Positions 20,601 through 28,094 of a DNA stretch of 64,000 nt are shown piece after piece. The position numbers and the translations under genes are program-made. The stretch is from Alphaproteobacteria bacterium. GTDB taxonomy: Bacteria > Pseudomonadota > Alphaproteobacteria > Rhodobacterales > Rhodobacteraceae. The stretch is taken from assembly GCA_030431825.1 (NCBI GenBank), contig JAUIIJ010000001.1, positions 150,724-214,723 on the forward strand, read 5' to 3'. The notes under the pieces were generated by a model, which was given only the letters and a program-made list of their open reading frames with translations, did no database searches and was not told the DNA's origin. Each line of letters opens with the position of its first letter. Position 1 is the first letter of the stretch.

Positions 20601-21335
20601 GTCTATTTGCGGACCGGCGAATACGAAGACGGCAACCTGGGCGAAATCTTTATCGACATGCACAAGGAGGGCGCGGGATTCCGGGCGATGATGAACAACT
20701 TTGCCATCGCCGTTTCCGTTGGCCTGCAATATGGCGTGCCGCTCGAGGAATTCGTCGACGCCTTTACCTTCACCAAGTTCGAACCGGCGGGCATGGTACA
20801 GGGCAACGACAGCATCAAGAACGCGACCTCGATCCTCGACTACGTGTTCCGCGAACTTGCCGTGTCCTACCTCGACCGGACCGACCTGGCGCATGTTAAG
20901 CCACAGGGGGCGACCTTTGACGACCTTGGGCGTGGCGAAGAGGAAGGCGTCTCGAACGTCAGCGAGATCAGCGAAACCGCGGCGAGCAAGTCTCTGGAAG
21001 TGCTCAAGCAGATCAGTTCGACCGGTTATCTGCGCAAGCGGCTGCCCCAGGAGCTGGTGGTTCTGCAAGGCGGTGCCAATATCGGCGCCACGGCGCTGAG
21101 CAGAACCGATGCACAGGCGGCGATGCAGACCCTCGTGCCCGAGACCACGGCGACGATCAGCGCCACGACCACAACCGCAATGGCCAGCGGCACCGTATCG
21201 CTGGACGCGCGCACCAAGGCCAAGATGCAGGGCTATGAAGGCGAGGCCTGCGGCGAATGTGGCAACTACACGCTGGTTCGCAATGGCACCTGCATGAAAT
21301 GCAACACCTGCGGCGCGACCAGCGGGTGTAGTTGA
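17664..21335 (+). CDS. nrdJ: Adenosylcobalamin-dependent class II ribonucleotide reductase
   Basis: Reduces ribonucleotides to deoxyribonucleotides using coenzyme B12 and no oxygen. 1223 residues, the large alphaproteobacterial NrdJ form. Landmarks include [15 protein letters not shown], the active-site loop region ending [22 protein letters not shown], and the barrel-end [20 protein letters not shown]. The C-terminus carries a Cys-rich zinc-ribbon-like tail (CGECG and CMKCNTCG). The ATG at 17664 has a GAGG-type ribosome site. No nrdAB genes are visible. cobK elsewhere in the window fits a B12-making host. Confidence 0.97.
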   Translation: MKIERKFTTAGEDAYAALDFISATSEIRNPDGTTVFRLENVEVPSTWSQVASDVIAQKYFRKAGVPSRLKKVREKDVPEFLWRSVADGDDVEMGGETSSKQVFDRLAGAWAYWGWKGGYFSTEEDARAYYDEMRFMLATQKAAPNSPQWFNTGLHWAYGIDGPAQGHHYVDHKSGKLTKSKSSYEHPQPHACFIQGVQDDLVNDGGIMDLWVREARLFKYGSGTGTNFSHLRGEGEKLSGGGKSSGLMGFLKIGDRAAGAIKSGGTTRRAAKMVIVDADHPDIEDFINWKVLEEQKVASIVAGSKMHEKKLNGIFDAIRAWDGAEDDAYDTARNGALRDAVRDAKRNMIPETYIKRVLDYARQGHTGIEFPTYDTDWDSEAYNSVSGQNSNNSIRVTNAFLTAVEKDADWELINRVDGSVARTVRARDLWEQVGHAAWACADPGIQYHDTVNEWHTCPEDGEIRGSNPCSEYMFLDDTACNLASMNLLTFLRDGEFQADDYMHASRLWTVTLEISVMMAQFPSREIAQLSYDFRTLGLGYANIGGLLMNMGYSYDSDEGRALCGALTAIMTGVAYATSAEMAGELGPFAGYERNSDHMLRVIRNHRNAAYGKTEGYENLSVRPVPLDHGNCPDARLVDLAKSAWDEALSLGQKHGYRNAQATVIAPTGTIGLVMDCDTTGIEPDFALVKFKKLAGGGYFKIINQSVPAALEKLGYGSAQIEEIVSYAVGHGSIGNAPAINHTTLAGHGFGANELAKVDAALESAFDIRFVFNQWTLGEEFCQNVLGIPADKLNDPAFDLLRHLGFSRKDIELANDHVCGTMTLEGAPFLRKEHYGIFDCANPCGKKGKRYLSVNSHITMMAAAQSFISGAISKTINMPNDASIEDCQRAYELSWSLGIKANALYRDGSKLSQPLASALIEDDDDAAETLETGTPHEKAAVIAEKIIEKVVVKEIIKSHREKMPQRRKGYTQKAIVGGHKVYLRTGEYEDGNLGEIFIDMHKEGAGFRAMMNNFAIAVSVGLQYGVPLEEFVDAFTFTKFEPAGMVQGNDSIKNATSILDYVFRELAVSYLDRTDLAHVKPQGATFDDLGRGEEEGVSNVSEISETAASKSLEVLKQISSTGYLRKRLPQELVVLQGGANIGATALSRTDAQAAMQTLVPETTATISATTTTAMASGTVSLDARTKAKMQGYEGEACGECGNYTLVRNGTCMKCNTCGATSGCS

Positions 21336-21610
21336 GAAGGATCGCGTTCCGCGAGGGACGCGTAGGGGTCGCGGGGCTGCCGACCGGTGACCGGACCCCG
21401 ACGAATCAAGGAAGCAGGGCGATGCGATTGCCCGCTTCACTCTACCGGGGCAGGACTCCGCAGAAACCCTTGGTTTCCGCTCTGTCCTGCGCGGTGAAAC
21501 CGGATGGTTTCGCCGGAGACAAGGGGCGGGTGCGCTCGCTCTGGACGACGTTCAGGCCGCAGGCAAAAAACACCGGGCGGTAAACTAGATGAGCCTGAAC
21601 GGCGAAACTC
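21336..21610 (+). ncRNA. Candidate structured RNA downstream of nrdJ
   Basis: This gap holds six successive inverted repeats. H1 is 21343-21362 (8 bp, GCGA tetraloop). H2 is 21365-21399 (GGGGTC/GACCCC). H3 is 21411-21438 (5 + 7 bp). H4 is 21450-21490 (GCAGGAC/GTCCTGC with inner GAAACC/GGTTTC). H5 is 21492-21515 (10 bp, GGAT loop). H6 is 21549-21601 (9 bp, CGTTCAGGC/GCCTGAACG). A terminator follows directly. It could be an independent small RNA or a structured nrdJ 3' UTR. It does not match the conserved cores of RNase P, tmRNA, SRP or 6S RNA that I know. Confidence 0.45.
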
Positions 21611-21640
21611 AAACGGGGGTCATCCGGCCCCCGTTTTTTC
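21611..21640 (+). terminator. Rho-independent terminator
   Basis: AAACGGGGG (21611-21619) pairs with CCCCCGTTT (21628-21636) around an 8-nt loop, and the T run continues to 21639. It is the strongest terminator in the window and lies 276 bp after the nrdJ stop, which suggests the intervening stretch is transcribed. Confidence 0.88.
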
Positions 21641-21822
21641 CTTTTCAACGACAGTCCGTCCTTCGATTTGTCAATGAGTGTGGCAAAGTGAAGTGACTCA
21701 ATCATAAGGAGATACTATTGTGCGGTGAGTCCCGGTATGGGTTTGTTCCGGGGCATTCCGGTTGCGTACGAGCGCCGTCTTTTCCGATCCCGTTACACGA
21801 ACCCGCCGCGAGGAACGCTCCC

Positions 21823-22767
21823 ATGGCCTTTACGATTGTCCTGCCCGACAACTCCCTGTTCTCGGTGTCCGATATTCCCGATGTTATCGAATTCATTTCG
21901 ACCGAAGCCGTGCTTGGAACCCGGTTCAGTTCGACGCAGTTCACGGGGAGCGGCAGCTATCGGGGGGATGCCGCCACCTATTCTGCGATTGGAACCGGAT
22001 TTTCCACGGCGGTGACGGTCGACGGTCTGATCTATGTCGCAACCGGCGTCATCGACACGGTCGTTGTCACCACGGTTATCGACACGATGACGATCACCGA
22101 TGTCGATATCGACATGGTGACCTTTGCCCCCATCCGTCTTCTTGATCTTACAGGGGTCGATCCGCTTGCGATCGAAACCTATATCATGAGCCGCGCCTGG
22201 GACATCACGCTTGGCAAGCTCGATGACGTGTTGCCCGAGGGATCGACAATCGGCGACGGCGCCACGTTCAACACGTTGGGCGATGACATCTTTCGGGGCG
22301 GCATGGGCAATGACGACCTGTTCAGCGGTGATGGTCGTGACATCCTGTTCGGCAACCGGGGCGATGACAGGCTCAGCGGTGGCGTCGGCAGGGACATTCT
22401 GAAGGGTGGGCAGGGTGATGATGTCCTTGAAGGGGGAATCGGCCGCGACCGGCTCTTTGGGCAGATTGGCAATGACCGGCTCGACAGCGGCAGGGGCGAT
22501 GACGTCCTGCATGGCGGGGCCGGGAACGACGTTTTCGTTTTCGCCAACAGATACGGCAACGATTCCGTCCGTGATTTCGATGCGACGAATGACGATGAAC
22601 TGATCGACCTGAGTGCCGTGACCCGGATCCGGAGCTTCGATGACCTGATGAACAACCACATCAGCCAGGTCGGGACCAGCCTCGTAATCAATGACTCCGC
22701 CAGAACCATCATCACGCTTGAGAACGTCGATCTGGCCGATCTCGACGCTGCCGATTTCCTGTTCTGA
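21823..22767 (+). CDS. Small RTX (hemolysin-type calcium-binding) protein
   Basis: Protein of 314 residues from the ATG at 21823. The N-terminal ~150 residues are Thr/Val/Asp-rich and unrecognised. The C-terminal half has about seven glycine/aspartate nonapeptide repeats (GGMGNDDLF to GGAGNDVFVF) that bind calcium in RTX proteins. The end, NVDLADLDAADFLF, matches the hydrophobic C-terminal type I secretion signal. No ABC exporter lies nearby. An in-frame TTG at 21718 has an ideal AAGGAG site 6 bp upstream and would add 35 residues; the ATG at 21823 has AGGAA. I favour the ATG but the start is open. Confidence 0.82.
   Translation: MAFTIVLPDNSLFSVSDIPDVIEFISTEAVLGTRFSSTQFTGSGSYRGDAATYSAIGTGFSTAVTVDGLIYVATGVIDTVVVTTVIDTMTITDVDIDMVTFAPIRLLDLTGVDPLAIETYIMSRAWDITLGKLDDVLPEGSTIGDGATFNTLGDDIFRGGMGNDDLFSGDGRDILFGNRGDDRLSGGVGRDILKGGQGDDVLEGGIGRDRLFGQIGNDRLDSGRGDDVLHGGAGNDVFVFANRYGNDSVRDFDATNDDELIDLSAVTRIRSFDDLMNNHISQVGTSLVINDSARTIITLENVDLADLDAADFLF
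22295..22545 (+). repeat. RTX nonapeptide repeat tract of the smaller protein
   Basis: About seven or eight tandem 27-bp units encoding GGxGxDxLx-type repeats; several units carry Arg in place of Asn (GRDIL, GRDRL). Confidence 0.85.
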
Positions 22768-23100
22768 GCCCGAATCCCCGCGCTTGTCCGACGAGTCACC
22801 TTGCTGTCGACTCAGCCGGACGATGGTGGCCGGATTTTGCCGGTGGCTGAAAAGGCTCTTATCAGGCAGGGGCTTGCCGGTTCCCGGCTGCGGCATAGGT
22901 CGGGAACCGCCGAACGGGGCGCGCGACGCGTGAGGCTGCAGTTCCTTGCCAATCCACAGTGACCGTTCCGGCGATCTTTGGCGCGCCTCGGGCGATCTGT
23001 TCGCGGGCTGATGACAGGGGTGCGCCGCGGGTGTCTGTAGAGGCTGTCCGCCACTCACGGGCAACGACGAAACCCTTACGACACACAAGGATACAAGACC
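22768..23100. other. 333-bp gap between the RTX and EF-hand genes
   Basis: I see no supported gene, terminator or repeat here. Short open frames read as complements of nothing recognisable. The promoter of the EF-hand gene presumably lies near its right end. Confidence 0.5.
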
Positions 23101-23337
23101 ATGAAACTCAAAGCACTTGCAGCGCTCGCAATTGGACTTCCCGCAATGGCCTTTGCCGCGACCGAAATCGACGCGAACGGCGATGGCGTTCTGACACTGG
23201 ACGAAATCCAGGCGGTCTATCCGGAAATCAGCGTCGAGAGCTTTTCGACGATGGACCTGAATTCGGATGGCACACTGGATGACGCCGAATCGGTGGCCGC
23301 GCAGGATGCCGGGCTGCTGCCGAAGTCGCGGGGCTGA
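23101..23337 (+). CDS. Small exported EF-hand calcium-binding protein
   Basis: Protein of 78 residues with a Sec signal peptide (MKLKALAALAIGLPAMAFA, cleavage near residue 19). Two EF-hand loops follow: DANGDGVLTLDE and DLNSDGTLDDAE, both with the canonical Asp/Asn and terminal Glu ligands. It is probably a periplasmic or secreted calcium binder. It follows the RTX gene on the same strand and is closed by a terminator. Confidence 0.85.
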   Translation: MKLKALAALAIGLPAMAFAATEIDANGDGVLTLDEIQAVYPEISVESFSTMDLNSDGTLDDAESVAAQDAGLLPKSRG

Positions 23338-23388
23338 CACGCGCCGCACGGCACGCACGCCCGTGCCGCGCGATCGACGATAACAGGA

Positions 23389-23415
23389 ACGCCCGGCGGC
23401 TTTGCCGGGCGTTTT
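23389..23415 (+). terminator. Rho-independent terminator after the EF-hand gene
   Basis: ACGCCCGGC (23389-23397) pairs with GCCGGGCGT (23404-23412), with a 6-nt loop and four T. It separates the EF-hand gene from the convergent MttB-like gene. Confidence 0.85.
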
Positions 23416-23428
23416 CGGTTTTCGATAC

Positions 23429-24979
23429 TCAGGCGGGCAGGTGAATGGTGAACCGTGCCCGGATTTCCGCGTCGGTCACCGGATCGAACCGCGCCGCCGC
23501 CGGCTGCGCGAGGATCGCGTTCTTGCGCGCGGTCGCGCGTTGCACGAGGTCGGGTTTACCCAATTCGTCCCATTCCTTGGGCGAGGAGCGGTCGCCCATG
23601 GCGGGATAGACGTGATCTGTCTGCATCCGCCCGAGCGTTTCATCGGTTCCCAGGTAGTGTCCCGGCCCGGTCATGCAGACCGAACGGATCTGTTCCAGCG
23701 CAAGCGTGTCGTCATTCACCTCGATCCCGCGCACACAGCGCAGCGCCTGACCGATGATGTCGTCGCCGAGAATCAGCGATTCATGACAGAAGCCCAGCAG
23801 CGATGCATGCATGCCCGCCGCTTCGTAGACCATGTTCAGCCCGGACAGTCCGGCCATCACGTTCGAACACATCTGCTCCCACCCGGCCTGCATGTCGGGC
23901 AGCTTGGAATCGCTGATACCCGCCGCCGCGCCGCCGGGCAGGTCGTAGAACCGGTGCATCTGCGCGCAGCCCGCGGTCAGCAGCGCCTGTTCGCCGGACC
24001 CGCCTGTCATCGCGCCGCTGCGCAGGTCGAGCCCGAAGGGCCAGGTGCCGAAGATCGCCGGATGCCCGGGCTTGACGGCGTTGACATAGACCAGCCCGGC
24101 CAGACACTCGGCCACCGCCTGCACGATGGCACCGGCGATGGTAGACGGGGCGGTGGCACCGGCCATGCCCGCGGACAGCAACAGCACCGGCATCCCGCCT
24201 TCGATGCAACGCTCCATGGTGTCACAGCTTTCGGTGGCAAACTTCATCGGTGGCACGACAAAGCAGTTGGAATTGCTGACAAAGGGCCGTTCGCGCCATT
24301 TGTCTTCGCCACCCGCGATCATGTGCAGCAATTCGAACCCCTGCGCCACATGGGAGGGATCGCTGAAGGACATGCCGACATGCTTGGTCGTGCCCGCGCA
24401 GCAGGCATAGATCGAGTTGAGGTCCATTTCGAGATTGTCGAAGATGTCGCGGCACACCATGGGGCGCTGCACGAAATGGATGTTTCCCAGCTGTTCGGCA
24501 ATGCGCGCGGCATCGTGCAGGTCCTGCACGGTGCTTTCCCGATAATTCCGCCCATCGACATCCACCATGTGCACCGCCGCACCGGCTGTGCCGAAATGCA
24601 CGCGGCTGCCGGACAGGGTGAGATCATGGGCCGGGTCGCGGCCCATCAGCGTCACCGAGCGGTTGGCCCTGGCAATGGTGTCCTCGACGAGGGCACGGGG
24701 AAACCGGATGCGGCCGTCGTCGCCAAGCCGCGCGCCGGCACCGGTCAGATACCTGATTCCGCTTTCAGGCGCATCCGCCAGGCCCACCTGTTCGAGGGCA
24801 TCGAGCGCGGTTGCATGGATGCGCTCCATGTCCCGCTGGCTGAGCGGTTTGTAGGTGCCGCCGGGCAGGCCGGGACGGATGGGGCGCAGATGCGCGGCAA
24901 GCGGCGCGGTGCGCGCGGCACGACGCGCGGCGCGCCCGCCGCTGCGACCGTGGGCAGAGTGCGTGGACTGATCAGTCAT
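23429..24979 (-). CDS. Trimethylamine methyltransferase (MttB) superfamily protein, non-pyrrolysine
   Basis: Protein of 516 residues matching the MttB superfamily (COG5598 type) along its length, for example TYKPLSQRDMERIHATALDALEQVG, FGTAGAAVHMVDVDG and AGAIVQAVAECLAGLVYVN. The frame has no internal amber codon, so it is a pyrrolysine-free member; characterised relatives such as MtgB demethylate glycine betaine to a corrinoid protein. The actual methyl donor here is unknown. The N-terminal 40 residues are basic and Arg/Ala-rich. The start at 24979 (MTDQST) fits. It lies downstream of a 30-codon ORF and an aminotransferase. No corrinoid protein gene is visible nearby. Confidence 0.88.
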   Translation of the reverse strand: MTDQSTHSAHGRSGGRAARRAARTAPLAAHLRPIRPGLPGGTYKPLSQRDMERIHATALDALEQVGLADAPESGIRYLTGAGARLGDDGRIRFPRALVEDTIARANRSVTLMGRDPAHDLTLSGSRVHFGTAGAAVHMVDVDGRNYRESTVQDLHDAARIAEQLGNIHFVQRPMVCRDIFDNLEMDLNSIYACCAGTTKHVGMSFSDPSHVAQGFELLHMIAGGEDKWRERPFVSNSNCFVVPPMKFATESCDTMERCIEGGMPVLLLSAGMAGATAPSTIAGAIVQAVAECLAGLVYVNAVKPGHPAIFGTWPFGLDLRSGAMTGGSGEQALLTAGCAQMHRFYDLPGGAAAGISDSKLPDMQAGWEQMCSNVMAGLSGLNMVYEAAGMHASLLGFCHESLILGDDIIGQALRCVRGIEVNDDTLALEQIRSVCMTGPGHYLGTDETLGRMQTDHVYPAMGDRSSPKEWDELGKPDLVQRATARKNAILAQPAAARFDPVTDAEIRARFTIHLPA

Positions 24980-25013
24980 GTTGGGAACTCGTGTTGAGAG
25001 AAAGGGAAGGCGC

Positions 25014-25106
25014 TCAGCGCGTGCCGGGCCTTCCGCGCGCGGCACGTCCACGGTCCGCACCGATGGTGCGGGAGATCAGCCTGATCTTGCTCTCTTCAGC
25101 CTGCAT
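25014..25106 (-). CDS. Possible 30-residue small protein upstream of the MttB-like gene
   Basis: An ATG at 25106 is preceded by AAGAGGAG with a 5-nt spacer, one of the best ribosome sites in the window. The product starts MQAEESKIRLISRTIGADRG and is strongly basic at its end. It lies between the aminotransferase and the MttB-like gene on the same strand, 34 bp before the latter. I recognise no family. The ribosome site is the main support. Confidence 0.4.
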   Translation of the reverse strand: MQAEESKIRLISRTIGADRGRAARGRPGTR

Positions 25107-25243
25107 CGCGTCTCCTCTTGGCAACGAGTGTGACGCGCTCCTGCAGCTAATCTGTCCTGTTTGCGACGTAGGTGACGCATTTGCCGGGCACGGCTTGCAT
25201 GCGCGCGGCAAATGCGCGGGCGGTGTCTGTGTCGGGAAGGCCG

Positions 25244-26425
25244 CTAGCCGGCGTCGCAGGCGCGGCTCTCGGCGAATTCACACAGGGTCGCGAGCGCGCG
25301 GGCAAAGGCACGGTCCTCGATCGTCATTGCCACGCGAACATGTCCCGCCGCCGCCGCGCCAAAGCTCTCACCGGGCATCACCGCGATATGGTGAGCATCA
25401 AGCAACGCATCCGCGAATCCCTCGCCGGTCATCCCGGTCGCGCGGATGTCGAGCATCAGGTACATGGCACCCTGCGACGGGATCAGTCCCACGGTATTCT
25501 GCCGGGCAAGAATATCCTGCGCGATGACGCGGCGCCGGCGAAACGGGGCGGCCACCTCCTGTTCCAGCCCGTCGCCCTGCGTGAGCGCGAAAACCGATGC
25601 GTCCTGAATGTAACCCGGCACGCCATAGGTGGTATGGGTCGCAAGCGTGATGAGATGGTCGATGGCGGCTTCCGGACCGGCGATCCAGCCACAGCGCGAG
25701 CCGGTCATGGCAAAGGATTTCGACATGGAGCCGACGACCAGCGTACGCTCGGCCATCCCGGGCAGGGCGCGCGGTGACAGGTGACGGCCCTCCCAGATCT
25801 GGGTGTCATAGACCTCGTCCGAGATCAGCCACATGTCATGCCGGCGGCACACATCGGCAATGCGCGTCAGGGTGTCTTCGCCATAGACCACGCCGGTCGG
25901 GTTGTTCGGTGAATTGATCAGCAGCGATGCAGCACCGACCGCCGCGGCCTCGACGTCTTCCGCACGGGGCTGAAACGCGTTGTCGGCGTGGGCCGCGACC
26001 GCACGCGGCACCGCGCCGACACCGCGAATGGTGCCGGGGTAGGTGGCATAATAGGGATCGATATAGAGCGCGACATCGCCATCGTCGCACACCGCCATGT
26101 GGCTGGCGAACAAGGCCGATTGCCCGCCGGGCGTGATCATCACGTTGGCTGCGGTGGTGGCGACCCCGGTCTGTTCCTGCAGCCGGGCGGCGACGGTTTC
26201 GCGCAGCGCGGTGGTTCCGGGAACCGCGGCATATCCGGTGTGCCCGCCAAGGGCTGCGTCGTGCATGGCATTGAGGATGCTGGGATGGGTCGGGATGTCA
26301 TGCTCGCCGATTGTCAGTTCCGTGACCTTGACGCCTTGTGCGATCATGGCGCGCGCACGGTTGAACAGATCCCAACCATCCGATCCGCCGCCGGTGATGT
26401 TGGTGATACGCTGGGACAGGTGCAT
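25244..26425 (-). CDS. PLP-dependent aminotransferase, class I/II
   Basis: Fold-type I PLP enzyme of 393 residues. Visible landmarks are NSPNNPTGVVYG, ISDEVYDTQIW and the Schiff-base segment VVGSMSKSFAMTGSRCGW. The substrate is not predictable. The start at 26425 (MHLSQRI) is chosen because GGAGAT lies just upstream; an ATG at 26437 would add four residues. It is co-oriented with, and 264 bp upstream of, the MttB-like gene, so it may belong to the same demethylation or amine-use unit. Confidence 0.87.
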   Translation of the reverse strand: MHLSQRITNITGGGSDGWDLFNRARAMIAQGVKVTELTIGEHDIPTHPSILNAMHDAALGGHTGYAAVPGTTALRETVAARLQEQTGVATTAANVMITPGGQSALFASHMAVCDDGDVALYIDPYYATYPGTIRGVGAVPRAVAAHADNAFQPRAEDVEAAAVGAASLLINSPNNPTGVVYGEDTLTRIADVCRRHDMWLISDEVYDTQIWEGRHLSPRALPGMAERTLVVGSMSKSFAMTGSRCGWIAGPEAAIDHLITLATHTTYGVPGYIQDASVFALTQGDGLEQEVAAPFRRRRVIAQDILARQNTVGLIPSQGAMYLMLDIRATGMTGEGFADALLDAHHIAVMPGESFGAAAAGHVRVAMTIEDRAFARALATLCEFAESRACDAG

Positions 26426-26530
26426 GTGGATCTCCATCGCTGGTTTCGCGCGAGAGGGTCAGAGTCGCCGCGCTTTGTCAATGCGATGGCCCGGGGTGAA
26501 GGCCGGGCAACGTGGAGTGCGACAATTACC

Positions 26531-26560
26531 TTGGCCAGCGAGCGTGTCCTGTGCTATGCG
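26531..26560 (+). promoter_or_regulatory. cysS: Possible promoter of the cysS leader
   Basis: TTGGCC (26531-26536), an 18-nt spacer and TATGCG (26555-26560). Transcription would begin about 7 nt later, near the ATG at 26568, making the leader ORF nearly leaderless. The -10 match is modest. Confidence 0.3.
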
Positions 26561-26567
26561 CGTTGTC

Positions 26568-26609
26568 ATGACCTGCAACCGCACCATTATTTGCTGCATT
26601 ACCTGCTGA
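26568..26609 (+). CDS. Cys-rich leader ORF upstream of cysS
   Basis: The ORF reads MTCNRTIICCITC and stop: four Cys codons, all TGC, in 13, two of them adjacent. It ends 81 bp before cysS on the same strand. An upstream in-frame ATG at 26556 would add MRVV. The composition is what a cysteine-sensing transcription-attenuation leader would show, as Trp codons do in trpL. No strong ribosome site is present; leaderless translation is possible. Function is inference. Confidence 0.5.
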   Translation: MTCNRTIICCITC

Positions 26610-26622
26610 TCTTTCCAGCGGG
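26602..26622 (+). promoter_or_regulatory. cysS: Attenuator-like hairpin overlapping the leader stop codon
   Basis: CCTGCTG (26602-26608) pairs with CAGCGGG (26616-26622), with one G-T pair and a 7-nt loop. A T/C-rich stretch (about 26627-26646) follows. GCGGGC (26618-26623) can instead pair with GCCCGC (26662-26667), so two exclusive folds are possible, as in attenuators. Confidence 0.4.
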
Positions 26623-26690
26623 CCGGTTTCTGTCATTTTCTTCTCCTGACCAAGTTGCTAAGCCCGCGCTGCCTGCGTGAGGATATTGCC

Positions 26691-28079
26691 ATGACGATCA
26701 AGCTGCACAACACCAAGACCCGCAAGAAGGACCCGTTTGATCCCATCGATCCCGGGAATGTGCGGATGTATGTCTGCGGGCCGACGGTCTATGATCGCGC
26801 GCATCTGGGCAATGCGCGTCCCGTCGTGGTGTTCGACGTGCTCTACCGGCTGTTGCGCCACACCTACGGGGCCGATCACGTGACCTATGTGCGCAATTTC
26901 ACCGACGTGGATGACAAGATCAACGCCAGGGCCGCCGAAAGCGGGCGTTCGATCGGCGAGATCACGTCAGAGACGACGCAATGGTTTCTCGACGACATGG
27001 CGGCGCTCGGGGCGCTGGAGCCGGATCACATGCCGCGCGCCACGCAGTATATCCCGCAGATGGTCGCGATGATCGAGGAGCTGATCGGCAAGGGCCATGC
27101 CTATGAGGCCGAAGGCCACGTGCTGTTCGCGGTGGACAGTTGGCGCGAAGGGTATGGCCGGCTGTCCGGCCGCTCGGTCGACGACATGATCGCCGGCGCG
27201 CGGGTCGAGGTCGCGCCGTACAAGAAGAACCCGATGGATTTCGTGCTGTGGAAACCGTCGGGCGCCGATCTGCCGGGGTGGGAGTCGCCCTGGGGACGCG
27301 GCCGTCCGGGCTGGCATATCGAATGCTCGGCCATGGCCTATGAATTGCTGGGCGAGAGTTTCGACATTCACGGCGGCGGCAACGACCTGATGTTCCCGCA
27401 CCACGAAAACGAGATCGCCCAAAGCTGCTGCGCCCATCCCGAAGGCGATTTCGCAAGGGTCTGGCTGCATAACGAAATGTTGCAGGTCGAGGGCAGGAAA
27501 ATGTCCAAGTCGCTGGGCAATTTCTTTACGGTGCGCGATTTGCTGGAGCAGGGCGTGCCGGGAGAGGTGATCCGCTTCGTGTTCCTTTCGACGCATTACC
27601 GCAAGCCGATGGACTGGACCGCAGAAAGGGCGCGGAAGGCGGAGAGCGAACTTATCGGTTGGGCGCTGCAAACTGGCGAAGTTGAAGCTCAAGCTGAAAT
27701 TCCGAGCGATTTGATTGCGGAGCTGAGCAATGATCTCAACACGCATGGCGCCATCACTGTATTAAGGCGTCTTTCGAACGAAGGTAAAAATCAGGAACTC
27801 AAAGCTGGCCTTAATTTTCTCGGATTCAATTTGAGCGTGGACGAGGGAAGCCAGAAAGCTTTCAAACGCTCGATCGCAATCGAAGAAAGTCGACCTAAAA
27901 TCGAACAGCTAATAAATATGCGAACCAAAGCGAGGAACGATAGAGATTTTCTCAAAGCCGACGAGATTAGAGATAAGCTAAGAGCGGCCGGAATTTCTCT
28001 GAAGGATGATCCTGACGGGGGTGTGACTTTTAAACGGGAAAGCAACTTCGATCCTTCCAAACTGGAAGATTTAGAATGA
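26691..28079 (+). CDS. cysS: Cysteinyl-tRNA synthetase
   Basis: Charges tRNA-Cys. 462 residues, class I synthetase. Landmarks are [19 protein letters not shown] (zinc Cys and HIGH-like motif), the zinc-site region [29 protein letters not shown], and the KMSKS loop [12 protein letters not shown]. The ATG at 26691 has GAGG upstream. The last ~140 codons (from about 27650) are strikingly AT-rich, with TTA, AGA and ATA codons unlike the neighbours, while still encoding a CysS-like C-terminal helical domain. This suggests partial gene replacement. A Cys-rich leader ORF precedes it. Confidence 0.96.
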   Translation: MTIKLHNTKTRKKDPFDPIDPGNVRMYVCGPTVYDRAHLGNARPVVVFDVLYRLLRHTYGADHVTYVRNFTDVDDKINARAAESGRSIGEITSETTQWFLDDMAALGALEPDHMPRATQYIPQMVAMIEELIGKGHAYEAEGHVLFAVDSWREGYGRLSGRSVDDMIAGARVEVAPYKKNPMDFVLWKPSGADLPGWESPWGRGRPGWHIECSAMAYELLGESFDIHGGGNDLMFPHHENEIAQSCCAHPEGDFARVWLHNEMLQVEGRKMSKSLGNFFTVRDLLEQGVPGEVIRFVFLSTHYRKPMDWTAERARKAESELIGWALQTGEVEAQAEIPSDLIAELSNDLNTHGAITVLRRLSNEGKNQELKAGLNFLGFNLSVDEGSQKAFKRSIAIEESRPKIEQLINMRTKARNDRDFLKADEIRDKLRAAGISLKDDPDGGVTFKRESNFDPSKLEDLE

Positions 28080-28094
28080 TGCGCGCGACACAGG

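Noticed and set aside
17448..21440. A 1330-codon open frame on the minus strand opposite nrdJ
   Set aside because: It is the complement of a strongly supported nrdJ gene. High GC keeps stop codons rare in this frame, and its translation is His/Arg/Gln-rich low-complexity sequence matching no family.
21332..21583. 83-codon ORF after nrdJ
   Set aside because: It has no ribosome site, starts inside the nrdJ stop region and runs through several hairpins; the structured-RNA reading explains the sequence better.
21570..21600. Short resemblance (GGTAAACTAGATGA) to RNase P RNA core segments
   Set aside because: The other conserved RNase P elements (such as GAGGAAAGTC) are missing, so the match is most likely chance.
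23429..24979. MttB-like gene as a pyrrolysine-containing trimethylamine methyltransferase
   Set aside because: The reading frame is continuous with no in-frame TAG, and no pyl genes are present.
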